From Bifidobacterium breve (GTDB lineage: Bacteria; Actinomycetota; Thermoleophilia; Solirubrobacterales; Solirubrobacteraceae): a DNA stretch of 64,000 nucleotides. Both the position numbers and the translations under genes were made by a program. The notes under the pieces were generated by a model that had not been told where the DNA came from, made no database searches, and worked only from the letters and a program-made list of their open reading frames with translations. This document shows, piece after piece, positions 29,828 through 39,609 of this stretch (within the stretch, counting starts at the first letter, position 1; each line of letters opens with the position of its first letter). The stretch lies in NCBI GenBank assembly GCA_945889475.1, contig CAMDBT010000002.1, positions 1-64,000 on the forward strand, given 5' to 3'.

Positions 29828-31591
29828 GTGACCGAGAGGCTAGGTAGTCCAAAGGAACCGGAGCCGGAGCACGACCCCGGAGCCGAAGAGGCCGTGCTCG
29901 ACGCCGCGATGATCGGCGGCGTGCTGCCTGCCAGCGACGCCGAAGCTGGCGCCGCCGCCGCGCGCGCAGCGGTTCTAAAGATCGACGACGAAGCCCCCGA
30001 CGCGCCCGGTGCCAGGGTTGGAGTTGCCCGCAACACGGTTCTCTTTTCGGTCGCGACCGGGCTTTCACGCGTCGCCGGGTTGGCGCGGGAAATTCTCGCT
30101 GCCAGTTACTTCGGTACCAGCGGCGCCGCGTCAGCATTCACGATCGCCTTTCAACTGCCGAACCTCGTTCGCGGGCTTTTCGCAGACGCCGCATTGAGCG
30201 CCGCCTTCGTTCCCGTCTTCGCTGAGTTCCTCGAGCAGAAGCGTCGCCGCGAAGCGATCTTGCTGGCGTCAACGCTGTTCTGGATCATCCTGCTGATACT
30301 CGGCGCGCTCAGCGCTATTTTCATTTTTGCTGCCGGTGTACTAATCCCGCTCTTCATCCCCGGCGACAACTTCACCGAGCAGCTGGTCGATCTGGCGGTA
30401 GGTCTCTCGCAGGTTCTATTCCCGATCGTTGTGCTGCTCGGCATCAACGGGCTGCTGGTCGGGATCGTCAACTCCTACCACCACTTCACGATTCCGGCGC
30501 TCGCGCCGCTGGTCTGGAACGTCGTGATCATTGGTGCGCTCGTCGCGCTGCGACCAATGTTCAGTGGCGACGAGCAGATCTACGCCTACGCGATCGGCGT
30601 GCTGCTGGGCACGGTAGTCCAGCTATTGATGGTGCTGCCGGTCCTGGCAAAGATCGACTTCCGGCTCAAGATCCACTTCAACTGGCGCGACCCCGGCGTG
30701 ACGCGCGTCTTGAAGCTGCTGATCCCGGTGACGATCGGGCTCGGCGTGATCAACATCGATCTCGTGATCAACTCTGTCGTCGGCGCCTTGATCTCCGATA
30801 GTGCGCCAAGGGCGATCGACGCCGCCTTCCGCATCTACATGCTGCCTCAAGGGATCTTCAGTGTCGCGCTGGCCACCGTGCTTTTCCCATCGCTCAGCCG
30901 CCTCGTCGCGCGGGGCGACATCGCTGGCTTGCGCGGATTGGTCGGGACAGGAACGCGGCAGAACCTGCTGCTGCTGGTGCCAGCGGCGGCGGCGACGATG
31001 GCGCTCGCCAGTCCGATTGTCGAGCTGATCTACCAATACGGGGCATTCAACGCCGCCTCAACCGAGGAGGTTTCGACGGCGCTCTTCTGGTTCGCGTTCT
31101 CGATGCCGTTCGCCGGGCTCAACCTCTTGCTCACGCGGACCTTCTTCTCGCTCCAGCGGCCGTGGATCCCAAGCGCCCTCGCGGCCGCCAACCTAGTCGT
31201 CAACACGATCGTCTCGCTAGCGCTCTACAAGCCGCTCGGCATCGCCGGCCCGGTGATCGGGACGGTTGTCGCCAGCGCCGGAATGATGGCCGCGCAGGCG
31301 ATCTATCTGCGCCGTCAGCTCGGCGGCTCAATCGAGGGCCGCGAGACGCTGATCATGACGCTGAAGGTGATTTTCTCCTCTGCGTTGCTGATCGTCGTCA
31401 CGCGCGGCCTCTGGCTGCTGCTCGACGGCGCCGTCGGTAGCGCCGGTCCGCTGACGCGCCTGATCGGCGTGATCCCGGCGCTCGCGGCTGGATTGCTTGT
31501 CTACCTCGCGGCGGTGCGGCTGCTGCGCATCCGCGAGGCCGATCAGATCCTTCACTTCTTTACCAGCCGGCTGCGTAGCCTGCGCTCCTGA
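29828..31591 (+). CDS. murJ: Lipid II flippase MurJ (MviN family)
   Basis: MOP-superfamily transporter that flips lipid II to the outer membrane face for wall synthesis. The 587-aa protein has an acidic cytosolic N-terminus of about 65 residues, rich in Glu/Ala, ahead of the usual start ([62 protein letters not shown]). About 14 transmembrane helices follow. [10 protein letters not shown] and [15 protein letters not shown] are family hallmarks. The N-terminal extension is longer than in E. coli MurJ; in some actinobacteria this end carries regulatory regions. Confidence 0.93.
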   Translation: MTERLGSPKEPEPEHDPGAEEAVLDAAMIGGVLPASDAEAGAAAARAAVLKIDDEAPDAPGARVGVARNTVLFSVATGLSRVAGLAREILAASYFGTSGAASAFTIAFQLPNLVRGLFADAALSAAFVPVFAEFLEQKRRREAILLASTLFWIILLILGALSAIFIFAAGVLIPLFIPGDNFTEQLVDLAVGLSQVLFPIVVLLGINGLLVGIVNSYHHFTIPALAPLVWNVVIIGALVALRPMFSGDEQIYAYAIGVLLGTVVQLLMVLPVLAKIDFRLKIHFNWRDPGVTRVLKLLIPVTIGLGVINIDLVINSVVGALISDSAPRAIDAAFRIYMLPQGIFSVALATVLFPSLSRLVARGDIAGLRGLVGTGTRQNLLLLVPAAAATMALASPIVELIYQYGAFNAASTEEVSTALFWFAFSMPFAGLNLLLTRTFFSLQRPWIPSALAAANLVVNTIVSLALYKPLGIAGPVIGTVVASAGMMAAQAIYLRRQLGGSIEGRETLIMTLKVIFSSALLIVVTRGLWLLLDGAVGSAGPLTRLIGVIPALAAGLLVYLAAVRLLRIREADQILHFFTSRLRSLRS

Positions 31592-31613
31592 GCGAAGCAG
31601 TTCGCGCGCGCCC

Positions 31614-31619
31614 TACGCT
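31614..31619 (+). promoter_or_regulatory. -10-like box of lepA with a short leader
   Basis: TACGCT lies 21 nt before ATG 31641. Here the leader does contain a ribosome site, agagg, 5 nt before the ATG. It contrasts with the leaderless genes. Confidence 0.45.
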
Positions 31620-31640
31620 GTATCGCGGACAGAGGCCGCC

Positions 31641-33446
31641 ATGAAACAGTCACTGATACGCAACTTCTCAATCATCGCCCACATTGACCACGGCAAGTCG
31701 ACGCTCGCCGATCGGATCCTTGAAATGACCTCAACGGTCGATCCGCGCGCAATGAGGGAGCAGGTCCTCGACTCAATGGATCTTGAACGCGAACGCGGAA
31801 TCACGATCAAAGCGCAGGCAGTACGCGTGCTCTACAAGGCGCGCGACGGCGTCACCTATCAGCTGCAGCTGATCGACACCCCCGGCCACGTTGACTTCAC
31901 CTACGAGGTTTCGCGCTCGCTCGCAGCTTGCGAGGGAGCTGTGCTCGTGGTCGACGCTTCGCAGGGCGTTGAGGCGCAGACGCTCGCCAACACCTACTTG
32001 GCGGTGGAGAACGGGCTTGAGCTGATCCCCTGCCTTAACAAGATCGACCTTCCGGGCGCCGAACCGGAACGGGTTGCGGCCGAAGTTGCGGAGCTGCTCG
32101 GCGAGCCGGCCGACGACATCCTCAAGATCTCCGGCAAGACAGGGGAGGGCGTCGAAGAGGTGCTCGAGACGATCGTGCGCGACGTGCCACCGCCAAGCGG
32201 CGACGCTGACGGCCCGCCACGCGCACTGATAGTCGATTCCGAATTCGACCAGTACCGCGGTGTTGTCGCCTACATCCGCGTCGTCGATGGGAGTTTTACG
32301 AAGGGCGAGGCGATAAAAGCGATGGTCTCCGGGACCGAAGCCGAGATCGATGACATCGGCTTCTTCACGCCGGAGATGGTCAGCGTGCCAGAGCTGCGCG
32401 CCGGCGAGGTCGGCTATGTAATCACCGGCATCAAGGACGTCACCTTGTTGCGCGTCGGTGACACACTGACGACGAAGGCCAATCCGGCCAGCGAAGCGCT
32501 GCCGGGCTATCGCGAAGTCAAGCCGATGGTCTTCTGCGGCCTGTTCCCGATCGAATCGGATCAGTACCCAGATTTGCGCGACGCGCTTGAGAAGCTGACG
32601 CTCAACGATGCCGCGCTGACCTGGGAGCCGGAAACCTCAGACGCGCTCGGTTTCGGCTTCCGCTGCGGCTTCCTCGGGCTGCTGCACATGGACATCGTCC
32701 GTGAGCGCCTAGAGCGCGAATACGACCTCAACCTGATGGCGACGATGCCTTCGGTCAGCTTCGAGGTGACGATGACCAGCGGCGAGACGGTCGAGGTTCA
32801 CAACCCTTCGGCGATGCCCGACCCGAGCCGGATCGCGGAGATCCGCGAACCGATGATCAGGGCTTCAATCCTGACGCCAAACGAATACGTCGGCCAAGTG
32901 ATGGAGCTCTGCCAAGAGAAGCGCGGCGAGAGCGCTGGCCTCCATTACCTTTCATCCGAGCGCGTGCAGATGAGCTACGACCTGCCGCTGGTGGAGATCG
33001 TGCTCGACTTTTTCGACCAGCTGAAGTCGCGAACGCGCGGCTACGCCTCGCTCGATTATGAGATCAGCGGACTGAAGGCCTCAGAGATGGTCAAGCTCGA
33101 CGTGCTGCTGGCCGGCGAGCCGGTCGATGCGCTCTCGATGCTCGTCCACCGACAGAAGGCACAGGCGATCGGACGCACGCTGACCGAGAAGCTGCGCGAA
33201 AAGATTCCGCGGCAGCAGTACGACGTTCCAATCCAAGCGGCGATCGGCGCCCGAATCGTCGCTCGGGAGACAGTCAAGGCGTATCGCAAGGACGTGATCG
33301 CAAAGTGTTACGGCGGCGACATCTCGCGCAAGCGCAAACTGCTTGAGAAGCAGAAGGAAGGCAAGCGGCGGATGAAGCAGGTCGGCAGCGTTGAGATTCC
33401 GCAAGAGGCGTTCCTCGCGGTGCTCGAACTAGGCGATTCAAACTAA
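31641..33446 (+). CDS. lepA: Elongation factor 4 (LepA)
   Basis: Translational GTPase acting on ribosomes, in initiation or back-translocation. In 601 aa: G1 AHIDHGKST (residues about 12-20), switch [11 protein letters not shown]4 NKIDLP, then domains II-III, the elbow and the C-terminal LepA domain with [34 protein letters not shown]. The open frame upstream of ATG 31641 is antisense-like sequence in murJ and is excluded by the ribosome site and homology. lepA-hrcA-dnaJ is a known order. Confidence 0.97.
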   Translation: MKQSLIRNFSIIAHIDHGKSTLADRILEMTSTVDPRAMREQVLDSMDLERERGITIKAQAVRVLYKARDGVTYQLQLIDTPGHVDFTYEVSRSLAACEGAVLVVDASQGVEAQTLANTYLAVENGLELIPCLNKIDLPGAEPERVAAEVAELLGEPADDILKISGKTGEGVEEVLETIVRDVPPPSGDADGPPRALIVDSEFDQYRGVVAYIRVVDGSFTKGEAIKAMVSGTEAEIDDIGFFTPEMVSVPELRAGEVGYVITGIKDVTLLRVGDTLTTKANPASEALPGYREVKPMVFCGLFPIESDQYPDLRDALEKLTLNDAALTWEPETSDALGFGFRCGFLGLLHMDIVRERLEREYDLNLMATMPSVSFEVTMTSGETVEVHNPSAMPDPSRIAEIREPMIRASILTPNEYVGQVMELCQEKRGESAGLHYLSSERVQMSYDLPLVEIVLDFFDQLKSRTRGYASLDYEISGLKASEMVKLDVLLAGEPVDALSMLVHRQKAQAIGRTLTEKLREKIPRQQYDVPIQAAIGARIVARETVKAYRKDVIAKCYGGDISRKRKLLEKQKEGKRRMKQVGSVEIPQEAFLAVLELGDSN

Positions 33447-33480
33447 GCGCGCGGATCGGCGTCCCAACTAGCCGCCCCGG

Positions 33481-33486
33481 TACCAT
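33481..33486 (+). promoter_or_regulatory. Leaderless-type -10 box of hrcA
   Basis: TACCAT ends 8 nt before GTG 33495. TTG 33489 is only 2 nt from the box and is unlikely as a start. No CIRCE inverted repeat is present here. Confidence 0.5.
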
Positions 33487-33494
33487 CGTTGGTC

Positions 33495-34505
33495 GTGCTT
33501 ACCGAGCGTCAAGAGCTAATTCTACGGCGGGTCGTCGAGACCCATCAGGAGACCGCGCAGCCGGTCGGCTCGAAGACGCTTGCTGGCGATCCAGCAATCG
33601 ACTTCGGTCCTTCAACAGTTCGCAACGAACTCGCGGCGCTCGAAGAGCAGGGGCTGCTGGCCCATCCGCACACCTCGGCCGGAAGAATCCCAACCGACGC
33701 TGGCCGCCGCTTCTACGTCGATCGTCTGCTGCCGCGCGGCCAGCGCGCAGAGCTCGATCTGCCGATCATCAAGAGCGAGGTCGATCACGCGATGCGCGTC
33801 ACCAGCTCAACGCTGGCGCAGGCAACGAACCTGCTGGCGATTGTTTCGGCGCCGCAGCTTGAGGCCGCAACGGTTCGCCACGTCGAGGTGCTGACGCTGC
33901 AGCCGCAGGTCGCGATGGTTGTCGTGATCACTTCAACCGGCAGCGTCGCGAAGCGGCTGATCAGCTTCGAACAGCCGATTGACACCGGCCTGATCGCTTG
34001 GGCAGCCGAGTACCTAAACGAACGGCTCGGCGGCCATGAGCTTGGCGCCCGCACAGTCGCCGCACGGCTCGGTGACCGGTCACTCGGGGAGAGTGAGCGC
34101 GGCTTCCTCGCGGCGCTTCTGCCGGTCTTCGATGACCTCCGGTCGGATTCTGAAGTGATGCTCTACGTTGAGGGCGCGGGGCGACTTCTAGGTGGAGACA
34201 GGCTCGACAACCTCGCCGAGATCAACGAGCTGCTGAACGCGCTAGAGCGGCGTGTCGCGTTGCTGGGCGTCTTGCGAGTGGCGCTTGGAGAGCGTGATGT
34301 GGTCGTGCGGATCGGCAGCGAGAACGAGCTCCCCGCTCTGCAGTCGCTGGCGCTGGTCGGCGCCGGCTACGGTCCGCGCGCACAGAAGCTTGGCACGGTC
34401 TCTGTGATCGGCCCGCTACAGATGGATTACGGGGCCGTAATCGCGATCGTCCGCGAGGCCGCCTGGCAGCTGTCGCGATACATCGAAGATGTAGACGCCG
34501 CCTAA
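33495..34505 (+). CDS. hrcA: Heat-inducible transcription repressor HrcA
   Basis: Represses chaperonin genes through CIRCE operators. The 336-aa protein starts VLTERQELILRRVVETHQETAQPVGSKTLA, the winged-helix domain (about 1-75, including PSTVRNELAALEEQGLLAHPHTSAGRIPTDAGRRFYVD), followed by the GAF-like and C-terminal domains (GPLQMDYGAVIAIVREAA). No CIRCE element is seen in this window, so its targets lie elsewhere, probably groESL. dnaJ starts 3 bp after the stop. Confidence 0.95.
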   Translation: MLTERQELILRRVVETHQETAQPVGSKTLAGDPAIDFGPSTVRNELAALEEQGLLAHPHTSAGRIPTDAGRRFYVDRLLPRGQRAELDLPIIKSEVDHAMRVTSSTLAQATNLLAIVSAPQLEAATVRHVEVLTLQPQVAMVVVITSTGSVAKRLISFEQPIDTGLIAWAAEYLNERLGGHELGARTVAARLGDRSLGESERGFLAALLPVFDDLRSDSEVMLYVEGAGRLLGGDRLDNLAEINELLNALERRVALLGVLRVALGERDVVVRIGSENELPALQSLALVGAGYGPRAQKLGTVSVIGPLQMDYGAVIAIVREAAWQLSRYIEDVDAA

Positions 34506-34508
34506 GCG

Positions 34509-35639
34509 ATGGCGCGCACCGTGCCCGGGGATCCATATCAGCTGCTCGGCGTGCCGCGCGGCGCTGACGACCAGACGGTCAAGAAGGCCTTCCGCGCGCT
34601 AGCCCGCGAGCTGCACCCGGACGTCAATAGCCATGACCCTGAGGCTGAGACGAAGTTCAAGGCGGCGGCTGAGGCGTACGAAATCCTGTCCGACCCGCGT
34701 CGGCGCGAAATCTACGACCAGTACGGCCATGAGGGCCTGCGCAGCGGCGGCATGCGACCGAACTTCGAAGGCTTCGGCTCGCTCAACGATCTCTTCAGCG
34801 CGTTCTTCGGCGGTGGCTTCGGCGGCGGCCAGAGCGGGCCGGCGCAGGGCGACGACGCGATCATCGGCGCCACGGTGACGCTGCCGGAGGCCGCTAGCGG
34901 CAAAACGATGGGAATCTCGTTCGAAGCGATCGATCGTTGCGACGACTGCGATGGCAGCGGCGCAGAAGCGGGAAGCAAACTCAGCAGCTGCGATCGCTGC
35001 CAAGGTTCCGGTGTAGTTGAAGCGGTCGCCAACTCGCCGTTCGGACAGGTTGTGCAGCGGCGCGCCTGCGAGCGCTGCGACGGCCAGGGCCAGGTTGCCC
35101 AGTCGCCTTGCCAGAGCTGCGACGGTCGCGGCCGCCTCGTGCGCCGACGCGACCTGGAGATCGAGATCCCAGCCGGGATCGACGACCGGCAGCGGATCCG
35201 TCTTGCCGGGCGTGGCCACGCAGGCGAACGCGGCGGCCCGGCCGGCGATCTTTACGTTGAGGTTCAGGTCGAGGCGAGCGACAACTTGCTGCGAGATGGC
35301 GACGACCTGATCTGCGTTCTCGACGTGCCGGCGCCCAGCGCCGCGCTGGGCGTGACGCTCGATGTCGAAGGGCTTGACGGGCCGGTGCCGGTCAAGGTTG
35401 CGCCGGCGACACAGCCGGGGGAGATCGTCGAGCTCGCCGGCCTCGGGATGCCGCAGCTGCGTAGGCCCGAGCGCCGCGGCGCCCTGCGCGTCGTCGTCAA
35501 CGTCGTCATCCCGCGTCGTCTGACCGACGAGCAACGCAGCCTCAATCAGCAGCTCGCGGACTCGCTGACCGATGCGAATCTTGCCGCTCCGGAAGGGCTC
35601 GGCGCGAAGCTGAGACGGCTGCTGAGCACCAGCCGGTGA
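34509..35639 (+). CDS. dnaJ: Chaperone DnaJ
   Basis: Hsp40 co-chaperone that stimulates DnaK. In 376 aa: a J domain with HPD at 36-38, a Gly/Phe-rich linker (FFGGGFGGGQSG), a four-repeat zinc domain (CDDCDGSG, CDRCQGSG, CERCDGQG, CQSCDGRG; about 142-208), and C-terminal substrate-binding domains with GRGHAGERGGPAGDLYV. It is the second gene after hrcA, as is common in actinobacteria, and is translationally coupled to prmA (GTGA). Confidence 0.96.
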   Translation: MARTVPGDPYQLLGVPRGADDQTVKKAFRALARELHPDVNSHDPEAETKFKAAAEAYEILSDPRRREIYDQYGHEGLRSGGMRPNFEGFGSLNDLFSAFFGGGFGGGQSGPAQGDDAIIGATVTLPEAASGKTMGISFEAIDRCDDCDGSGAEAGSKLSSCDRCQGSGVVEAVANSPFGQVVQRRACERCDGQGQVAQSPCQSCDGRGRLVRRRDLEIEIPAGIDDRQRIRLAGRGHAGERGGPAGDLYVEVQVEASDNLLRDGDDLICVLDVPAPSAALGVTLDVEGLDGPVPVKVAPATQPGEIVELAGLGMPQLRRPERRGALRVVVNVVIPRRLTDEQRSLNQQLADSLTDANLAAPEGLGAKLRRLLSTSR

Positions 35640-36481
35640 TACGGCTCGCGGTCCGCGTCGCAGCCGCCGACGCGGAGCTGGTGCTGGCGGAGCTGCTCGA
35701 GCTGGCGCCCTCAGGCATCGAGGAGCGCGAGCTCCCGGATGGCAGAATCGAATACGCGGTCTACGGCGCTCCGGGCGAGCTTCCGGCGCTACCCGAGATT
35801 GAGGTTGCGGCGGGCGGCGCAATCGTGGAGATCGTAACCAGCGTGGTCGATGACGATTGGGATCAGCAATGGAAGGCTTTTCATCGGCCGGTTCTAATCG
35901 AGAACGCGGGGCGCGCGTTGCGGGTGCGGCCGCCGTGGGAAGCGGCTGACGATGGCGCTGAGCAGATCGATCTTGTGGTCGATCCTGGGCAAGCCTTCGG
36001 GACCGGCGCACACGCGACGACTCGGCTCTGCCTTGAGCTGCTGCTGGCGCTTGAGCCGAGCGGCGCTTGCGTCGACCTCGGCTGCGGCTCTGGCGTGCTG
36101 GGGATCGCCGCCGCGAAGCTTGGCTGGGCACCGGTTATGGCAGTTGACCACGAGGCCGAGAGCGTTGATGCCACGATCGCCAACGCCGCCGCCAATCGCG
36201 TTGGCGTCGATGCTGCGCGCTTCGACCTGCGCCGCGGCGGCCCAGCGCCGACCGCGCCGCTGGTGCTCGCGAACCTGCTGCTGCCGCTACTGCTCGACGT
36301 CGCCAAGGTCGGCTTCGATGGTCCTCGGCCGCAGCTGATGATCGCCAGCGGTCTGCTCAGCGAGCAGGCAGAGCAAGTTGCCGAGGCGTTCGGATCCGCG
36401 CACGGGCTGCGAGAGCTCGATCGCCGTAGCCGAGGCGAATGGTCGGCGCTGCTGCTAGCGGCCAGCCCGTCAGATCCTTGA
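35636..36481 (+). CDS. prmA: Ribosomal protein L11 methyltransferase
   Basis: SAM-dependent methyltransferase for L11. The 281-aa protein starts at GTG overlapping dnaJ. It has the substrate-recognition N-domain, DDDWDQQWKAFHRPV, VDPGQAFGTGAHATTRLCL, the SAM motif VDLGCGSGVLGIAAAKLG and the motif IV equivalent VLANLLLPLL. In many genomes rsmE follows; here a cytochrome c gene does. Confidence 0.92.
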   Translation: MIRLAVRVAAADAELVLAELLELAPSGIEERELPDGRIEYAVYGAPGELPALPEIEVAAGGAIVEIVTSVVDDDWDQQWKAFHRPVLIENAGRALRVRPPWEAADDGAEQIDLVVDPGQAFGTGAHATTRLCLELLLALEPSGACVDLGCGSGVLGIAAAKLGWAPVMAVDHEAESVDATIANAAANRVGVDAARFDLRRGGPAPTAPLVLANLLLPLLLDVAKVGFDGPRPQLMIASGLLSEQAEQVAEAFGSAHGLRELDRRSRGEWSALLLAASPSDP

Positions 36482-36503
36482 CGATGGCGTTAGCGCGGTG
36501 GCG

Positions 36504-36509
36504 TAGACT
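36504..36509 (+). promoter_or_regulatory. Leaderless-type -10 box of the cytochrome c gene
   Basis: TAGACT ends 6 nt before GTG 36516, so the predicted transcript begins at or beside the start codon. TTGACG at 36478-36483 is a good -35 sequence but the 20-bp spacer is long. Confidence 0.55.
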
Positions 36510-36515
36510 GGTGCG

Positions 36516-36893
36516 GTGTTGATGATCCGCCCGTTGACTGCGCTCTCGTTCGCAGCTACCGCTGTAGCGCTGGTGGCCTGCGGTTCTAGCTCCTCACAGA
36601 CGGACTCAACTACCGCGGTCGCTGCTGAAACGAGCGCCACTTCGACGAAGACGGTCGCCTCGGCCGAGGGCGAGCAGCTCTTTGCCGCCAACTGCGCTCA
36701 GTGCCACACGCTTGCAGCGGCAGGCTCAAGCGGGCAGGTTGGTCCGAATCTCGATCAGGTAGCGCTGGACCAGGCGACGGTCAAAGCACAGGTGAGCGAC
36801 GGCGGCGCTGGCATGCCCGCCTTCACCGATGTTCTGACTGAAGGCCAGATCGATGCCGTCTCGGCCTACGTGGCAGAGAGTGCTGGGAAGTAG
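36516..36893 (+). CDS. Small c-type cytochrome lipoprotein
   Basis: A 125-aa exported electron carrier. A lipoprotein signal peptide ends ALVAC with the lipidated Cys at 22. A Ser/Thr-rich tether follows, then a single-haem domain with CAQCH at 60-64 and an axial Met at 100 in GMPAF. It resembles class I cytochromes of the cytochrome c6/cbb3 type. The gene begins with three consecutive possible starts, GTG-TTG-ATG; the box favours the first. It may pass electrons to a terminal oxidase, but no oxidase gene is nearby. Confidence 0.88.
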   Translation: MLMIRPLTALSFAATAVALVACGSSSSQTDSTTAVAAETSATSTKTVASAEGEQLFAANCAQCHTLAAAGSSGQVGPNLDQVALDQATVKAQVSDGGAGMPAFTDVLTEGQIDAVSAYVAESAGK

Positions 36894-36908
36894 AGCGGCT
36901 CGCAGCCT

Positions 36909-37349
36909 ATGAACGCTACGCAGATCACCGAGACGCTCAAGAGCGAAATCACGACGGCGATGAAGGCTGGCGAGAAGCAACGTGTCTCCGCGCTGCGGCT
37001 GATTCTCTCCGAGCTCCAGAAGGATGCCAAGGAAGGCGGTGGCGATGAACTCGCTGTTCTGCGCCGTGAGCGCAAGCGTCGCTACGAGGCCGCTGAGGCC
37101 TTCCGCGCGGCGGACCGCCCGGAGCTGGCCGAAGCCGAAGAGGCGGAGGCCGCGATCATCGAACAGTACCTTCCGGCCGAGCTGAGCGACGATCAACTGC
37201 GCGAGATCATCAGCGCGGCAATCGCCGAAACCGGCGCCGAAGGGCCCAAGGACACCGGCCAGGTGATGAAGGCTGCGATGGCGAAGGTCGCTGGCCAAGC
37301 CGACGGCAAGCGGGTGTCGGCGATCGCGCAGGAGGCTCTAGGCGGCTAA
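36909..37349 (+). CDS. yqeY: GatB/YqeY domain protein
   Basis: A 146-aa cytosolic protein related to the tail domain of GatB, the tRNA-dependent amidotransferase subunit. Seen: LKSEITTAMKAGEKQRVSALRLILSELQ, the EAEEAEAAIIEQYLPAELSDDQLREII segment, and the GQVMKAAMAKVAGQADGKRVSAIAQEAL tail. The exact role is unsettled; binding to tRNA is inferred from GatB. The stop overlaps phoH by one base (TAATG). Confidence 0.92.
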   Translation: MNATQITETLKSEITTAMKAGEKQRVSALRLILSELQKDAKEGGGDELAVLRRERKRRYEAAEAFRAADRPELAEAEEAEAAIIEQYLPAELSDDQLREIISAAIAETGAEGPKDTGQVMKAAMAKVAGQADGKRVSAIAQEALGG

Positions 37350-38329
37350 TGCGGCAGACGATGGAACTCTCGAACGAAGCCGCGAGCGCACTCTGCGGCA
37401 CCGGCGATACGGTGCTGCGGCGTCTGGAGACGGAACTTGATTGCCGGATCGTTGTGCGCGGCAACGTCGTCACACTCGACGGCGATGCCGCTGCTGTAGC
37501 TGCCGCGACGACAATCGTCGACGAGATGGCCGAGCTCGCCGACAGCGGTCACCAGCTCGAGGAGCAGACAATCAACTCCGTGACCGGCTCACTGAAAGCT
37601 GAGCTCAGACCAGCCAGCGTGCTTGGCGACGTCGTCTGGAGCCACCGCGGGCGCAAGGTCGCCCCTAAGACTCCAAATCAGAAACGCTACGTCGATTCCG
37701 TCCGTAGCAACACGGTGACCTTCGGAATCGGCCCGGCCGGGACCGGCAAGACCTTCCTCGCAGTTGCGATGGCAGCCGCCGCGCTCTCGCGCGGCGAAGT
37801 GAATCGCATCATTCTGACCCGCCCTGCGGTCGAGGCCGGCGAGCGGCTCGGCTTCTTGCCCGGCGATCTGATGGCCAAGATCGACCCCTACCTGAGGCCG
37901 CTTTTCGATGCGCTCAACGACATGCTCGACCCCGAGAAGGTCAGCGAGTACCTCCAGCGCGGCGTCATCGAGGTGGCGCCGCTGGCTTTCATGCGCGGGC
38001 GAACATTGAACGACTCGTTCATCATTCTGGACGAGGCTCAGAACACCACGGCCGAGCAGATGAAGATGTTCTTGACGAGGCTTGGGTTCGGGTCGCGGAT
38101 GGTCGTGACCGGTGACATCACGCAGATCGACCTGCCGAAAGACCAACGCTCCGGGCTCGTGGTGGTAGCCGACGTCTTGAGCGAGATAGATGGGATTGAC
38201 TTTGTCCGCTTCGGCGCCGACGACGTCGTGCGCCATCGGCTGGTGCAGCGGATCGTAGAAGCCTATGGTGCCTTCGCCGAGCGAGCCGCTCCCGATCTTA
38301 GGGCCGAGCGTGACCGCCGTAAGGCCTAG
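37349..38329 (+). CDS. phoH: PhoH-family ATPase
   Basis: Predicted RNA-related ATPase linked to YbeY. The 326-aa protein has an N-terminal KH-like region (LRRLETELDCRIVVRGNVVTLDG), Walker A GIGPAGTGKTFLAVAMA at about 124-140, LTRPAVEAGERLGFLPGDL, and Walker B FIILDEAQNTT. It is directly followed by ybeY and era, the usual conserved set around 16S rRNA maturation. Note the 1-nt overlap with yqeY. Confidence 0.95.
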   Translation: MRQTMELSNEAASALCGTGDTVLRRLETELDCRIVVRGNVVTLDGDAAAVAAATTIVDEMAELADSGHQLEEQTINSVTGSLKAELRPASVLGDVVWSHRGRKVAPKTPNQKRYVDSVRSNTVTFGIGPAGTGKTFLAVAMAAAALSRGEVNRIILTRPAVEAGERLGFLPGDLMAKIDPYLRPLFDALNDMLDPEKVSEYLQRGVIEVAPLAFMRGRTLNDSFIILDEAQNTTAEQMKMFLTRLGFGSRMVVTGDITQIDLPKDQRSGLVVVADVLSEIDGIDFVRFGADDVVRHRLVQRIVEAYGAFAERAAPDLRAERDRRKA

Positions 38330-38341
38330 GCCGTCGCCGGG

Positions 38342-38728
38342 ATGATCGAACTCGATTACATCGGTGCCGACTTGGCGGCTGGCGACCCGCCCGAGCCAGA
38401 GGTTGAACGTCTGCTGGCGCTGGCGTTCGGGTCGGCTGGGATCGAGGATGGCCATCTGGCGATCGAGTTCGTTGACGCCCAACGGATCGCCGAGCTAAAC
38501 CAGGATTATCGCGCCAAAACGGGAGCAACCGACGTACTCTCGTTCCCAGTTGACGGAGACGACGATCGCAGCGGTCCGCGTGAACTCGGCGACATCATCA
38601 TCTGCCGCGAAATGACGGAGGATCTGCGCGAAGCGATCGTCCACGGCGCACTCCATCTGATCGGCATGGATCATGAAACCGATGACGGCGAGATGTTGGC
38701 ACTGCAGGGCGAGATTTGCTCGTGGTGA
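38342..38728 (+). CDS. ybeY: Endoribonuclease YbeY
   Basis: Metal-dependent single-strand endoribonuclease needed for 16S rRNA 3'-end processing. In 128 aa the metal site HGALHLIGMDH is intact (three His). TDVLSFP and the DIIICREM segment are also typical. It lacks the longer C-terminus seen in some homologues. The stop overlaps era by GTGA. Confidence 0.95.
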   Translation: MIELDYIGADLAAGDPPEPEVERLLALAFGSAGIEDGHLAIEFVDAQRIAELNQDYRAKTGATDVLSFPVDGDDDRSGPRELGDIIICREMTEDLREAIVHGALHLIGMDHETDDGEMLALQGEICSW

Positions 38729-39606
38729 CGAAGGCCGGGTTCGTCGGGCTCGCCGGGCGGCCGAACGTCGGCAAGTCCACGCTCGTCAACCAGATCATCG
38801 GCGAGAAGGTCGTGATCGTCTCCGACCGCCCGCAGACCACGCGTCGGGCGATTCGAGGGATTGCGATGCGCGGCCAGACGCAGCTAGTGATGGTTGATCT
38901 ACCTGGCTTTCAGCGCCCCCGGGATCTCTTGACCCAGCGAATGCAGAACCGCGTCGAACGAGAGCTCAGCGACAGCGACGCAGTCCTCTTCGTGCTCAAT
39001 GGTGAGGAAGGGACTGGCGCCGGTGACCGCTTTATCGCAGAACTACTGAAGCTAGGCTCGGCGCCGGTTCTGATCGCCGTGAACAAGGTTGATCGCTTGA
39101 ATCGCTCGCAGACGTTGAAGTCGCTGCTCGCGGCCGAGCAGCTCGGCCTAGACGCTGAGATATTTCCGATCTCAGCGAAGACGGGAGAAGGCACCGAGCC
39201 GCTAGTCGCGCGGCTCGCAGAGCTGATGCCGGAAGGGCCTCTGCTCTTTGGCGTCGACGCTCTCTCTGACCAACCGCTGGGAACTGAGTTGGCCGAGCTG
39301 ATCCGCGAGCAGATCCTGCGGCGCACCTTTCAAGAACTTCCGCACGCCGTAGAGGTCGTTGTTGAAGAGATAGAAGAGCAGCGCGCGGGGCTGCTGCGGA
39401 TTCGAGCTTTGGCTTGGGTTGAGAGTGAATCGCAGAAAGGCATCCTTGTCGGCCGCGGCGGCAAGATGATTCGCTCGATCGGGACCGCCGCGCGCGGTGA
39501 GATCGAGAAGCGCGTTGGCTCCCAGGTGCACCTCGATCTCTCGGTCCGTGTGAGGCGCAGTTGGCGCACCGACGAAGGGCTGCTCGACCGTCTCGGAATC
39601 GATTGA
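38725..39606 (+). CDS. era: GTPase Era
   Basis: Binds the 3' end of 16S rRNA during 30S maturation. The 293-aa protein starts at GTG overlapping ybeY. It has G1 GRPNVGKST, switch II DLPGFQRPRD, G4 NKVD, G5 SAKTG and a C-terminal KH domain with GILVGRGGKMIRSIGTAAR. GTG 38722 is one codon upstream and also possible. No diacylglycerol kinase, cdd or recO gene flanks it, unlike in many Gram-positive genomes. It converges with the next gene. Confidence 0.96.
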   Translation: MTKAGFVGLAGRPNVGKSTLVNQIIGEKVVIVSDRPQTTRRAIRGIAMRGQTQLVMVDLPGFQRPRDLLTQRMQNRVERELSDSDAVLFVLNGEEGTGAGDRFIAELLKLGSAPVLIAVNKVDRLNRSQTLKSLLAAEQLGLDAEIFPISAKTGEGTEPLVARLAELMPEGPLLFGVDALSDQPLGTELAELIREQILRRTFQELPHAVEVVVEEIEEQRAGLLRIRALAWVESESQKGILVGRGGKMIRSIGTAARGEIEKRVGSQVHLDLSVRVRRSWRTDEGLLDRLGID

Positions 39607-39609
39607 GCT

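Noticed and set aside
33447-33494. CIRCE operator before hrcA-dnaJ
   Set aside because: The typical TTAGCACTC inverted repeat is absent in this gap.
34599-36131. Long open frame of 510 codons on the minus strand across dnaJ and prmA
   Set aside because: It is antisense to two clearly homologous genes. Its Arg/Ala-rich low-complexity content is typical of shadow frames in GC-rich DNA.
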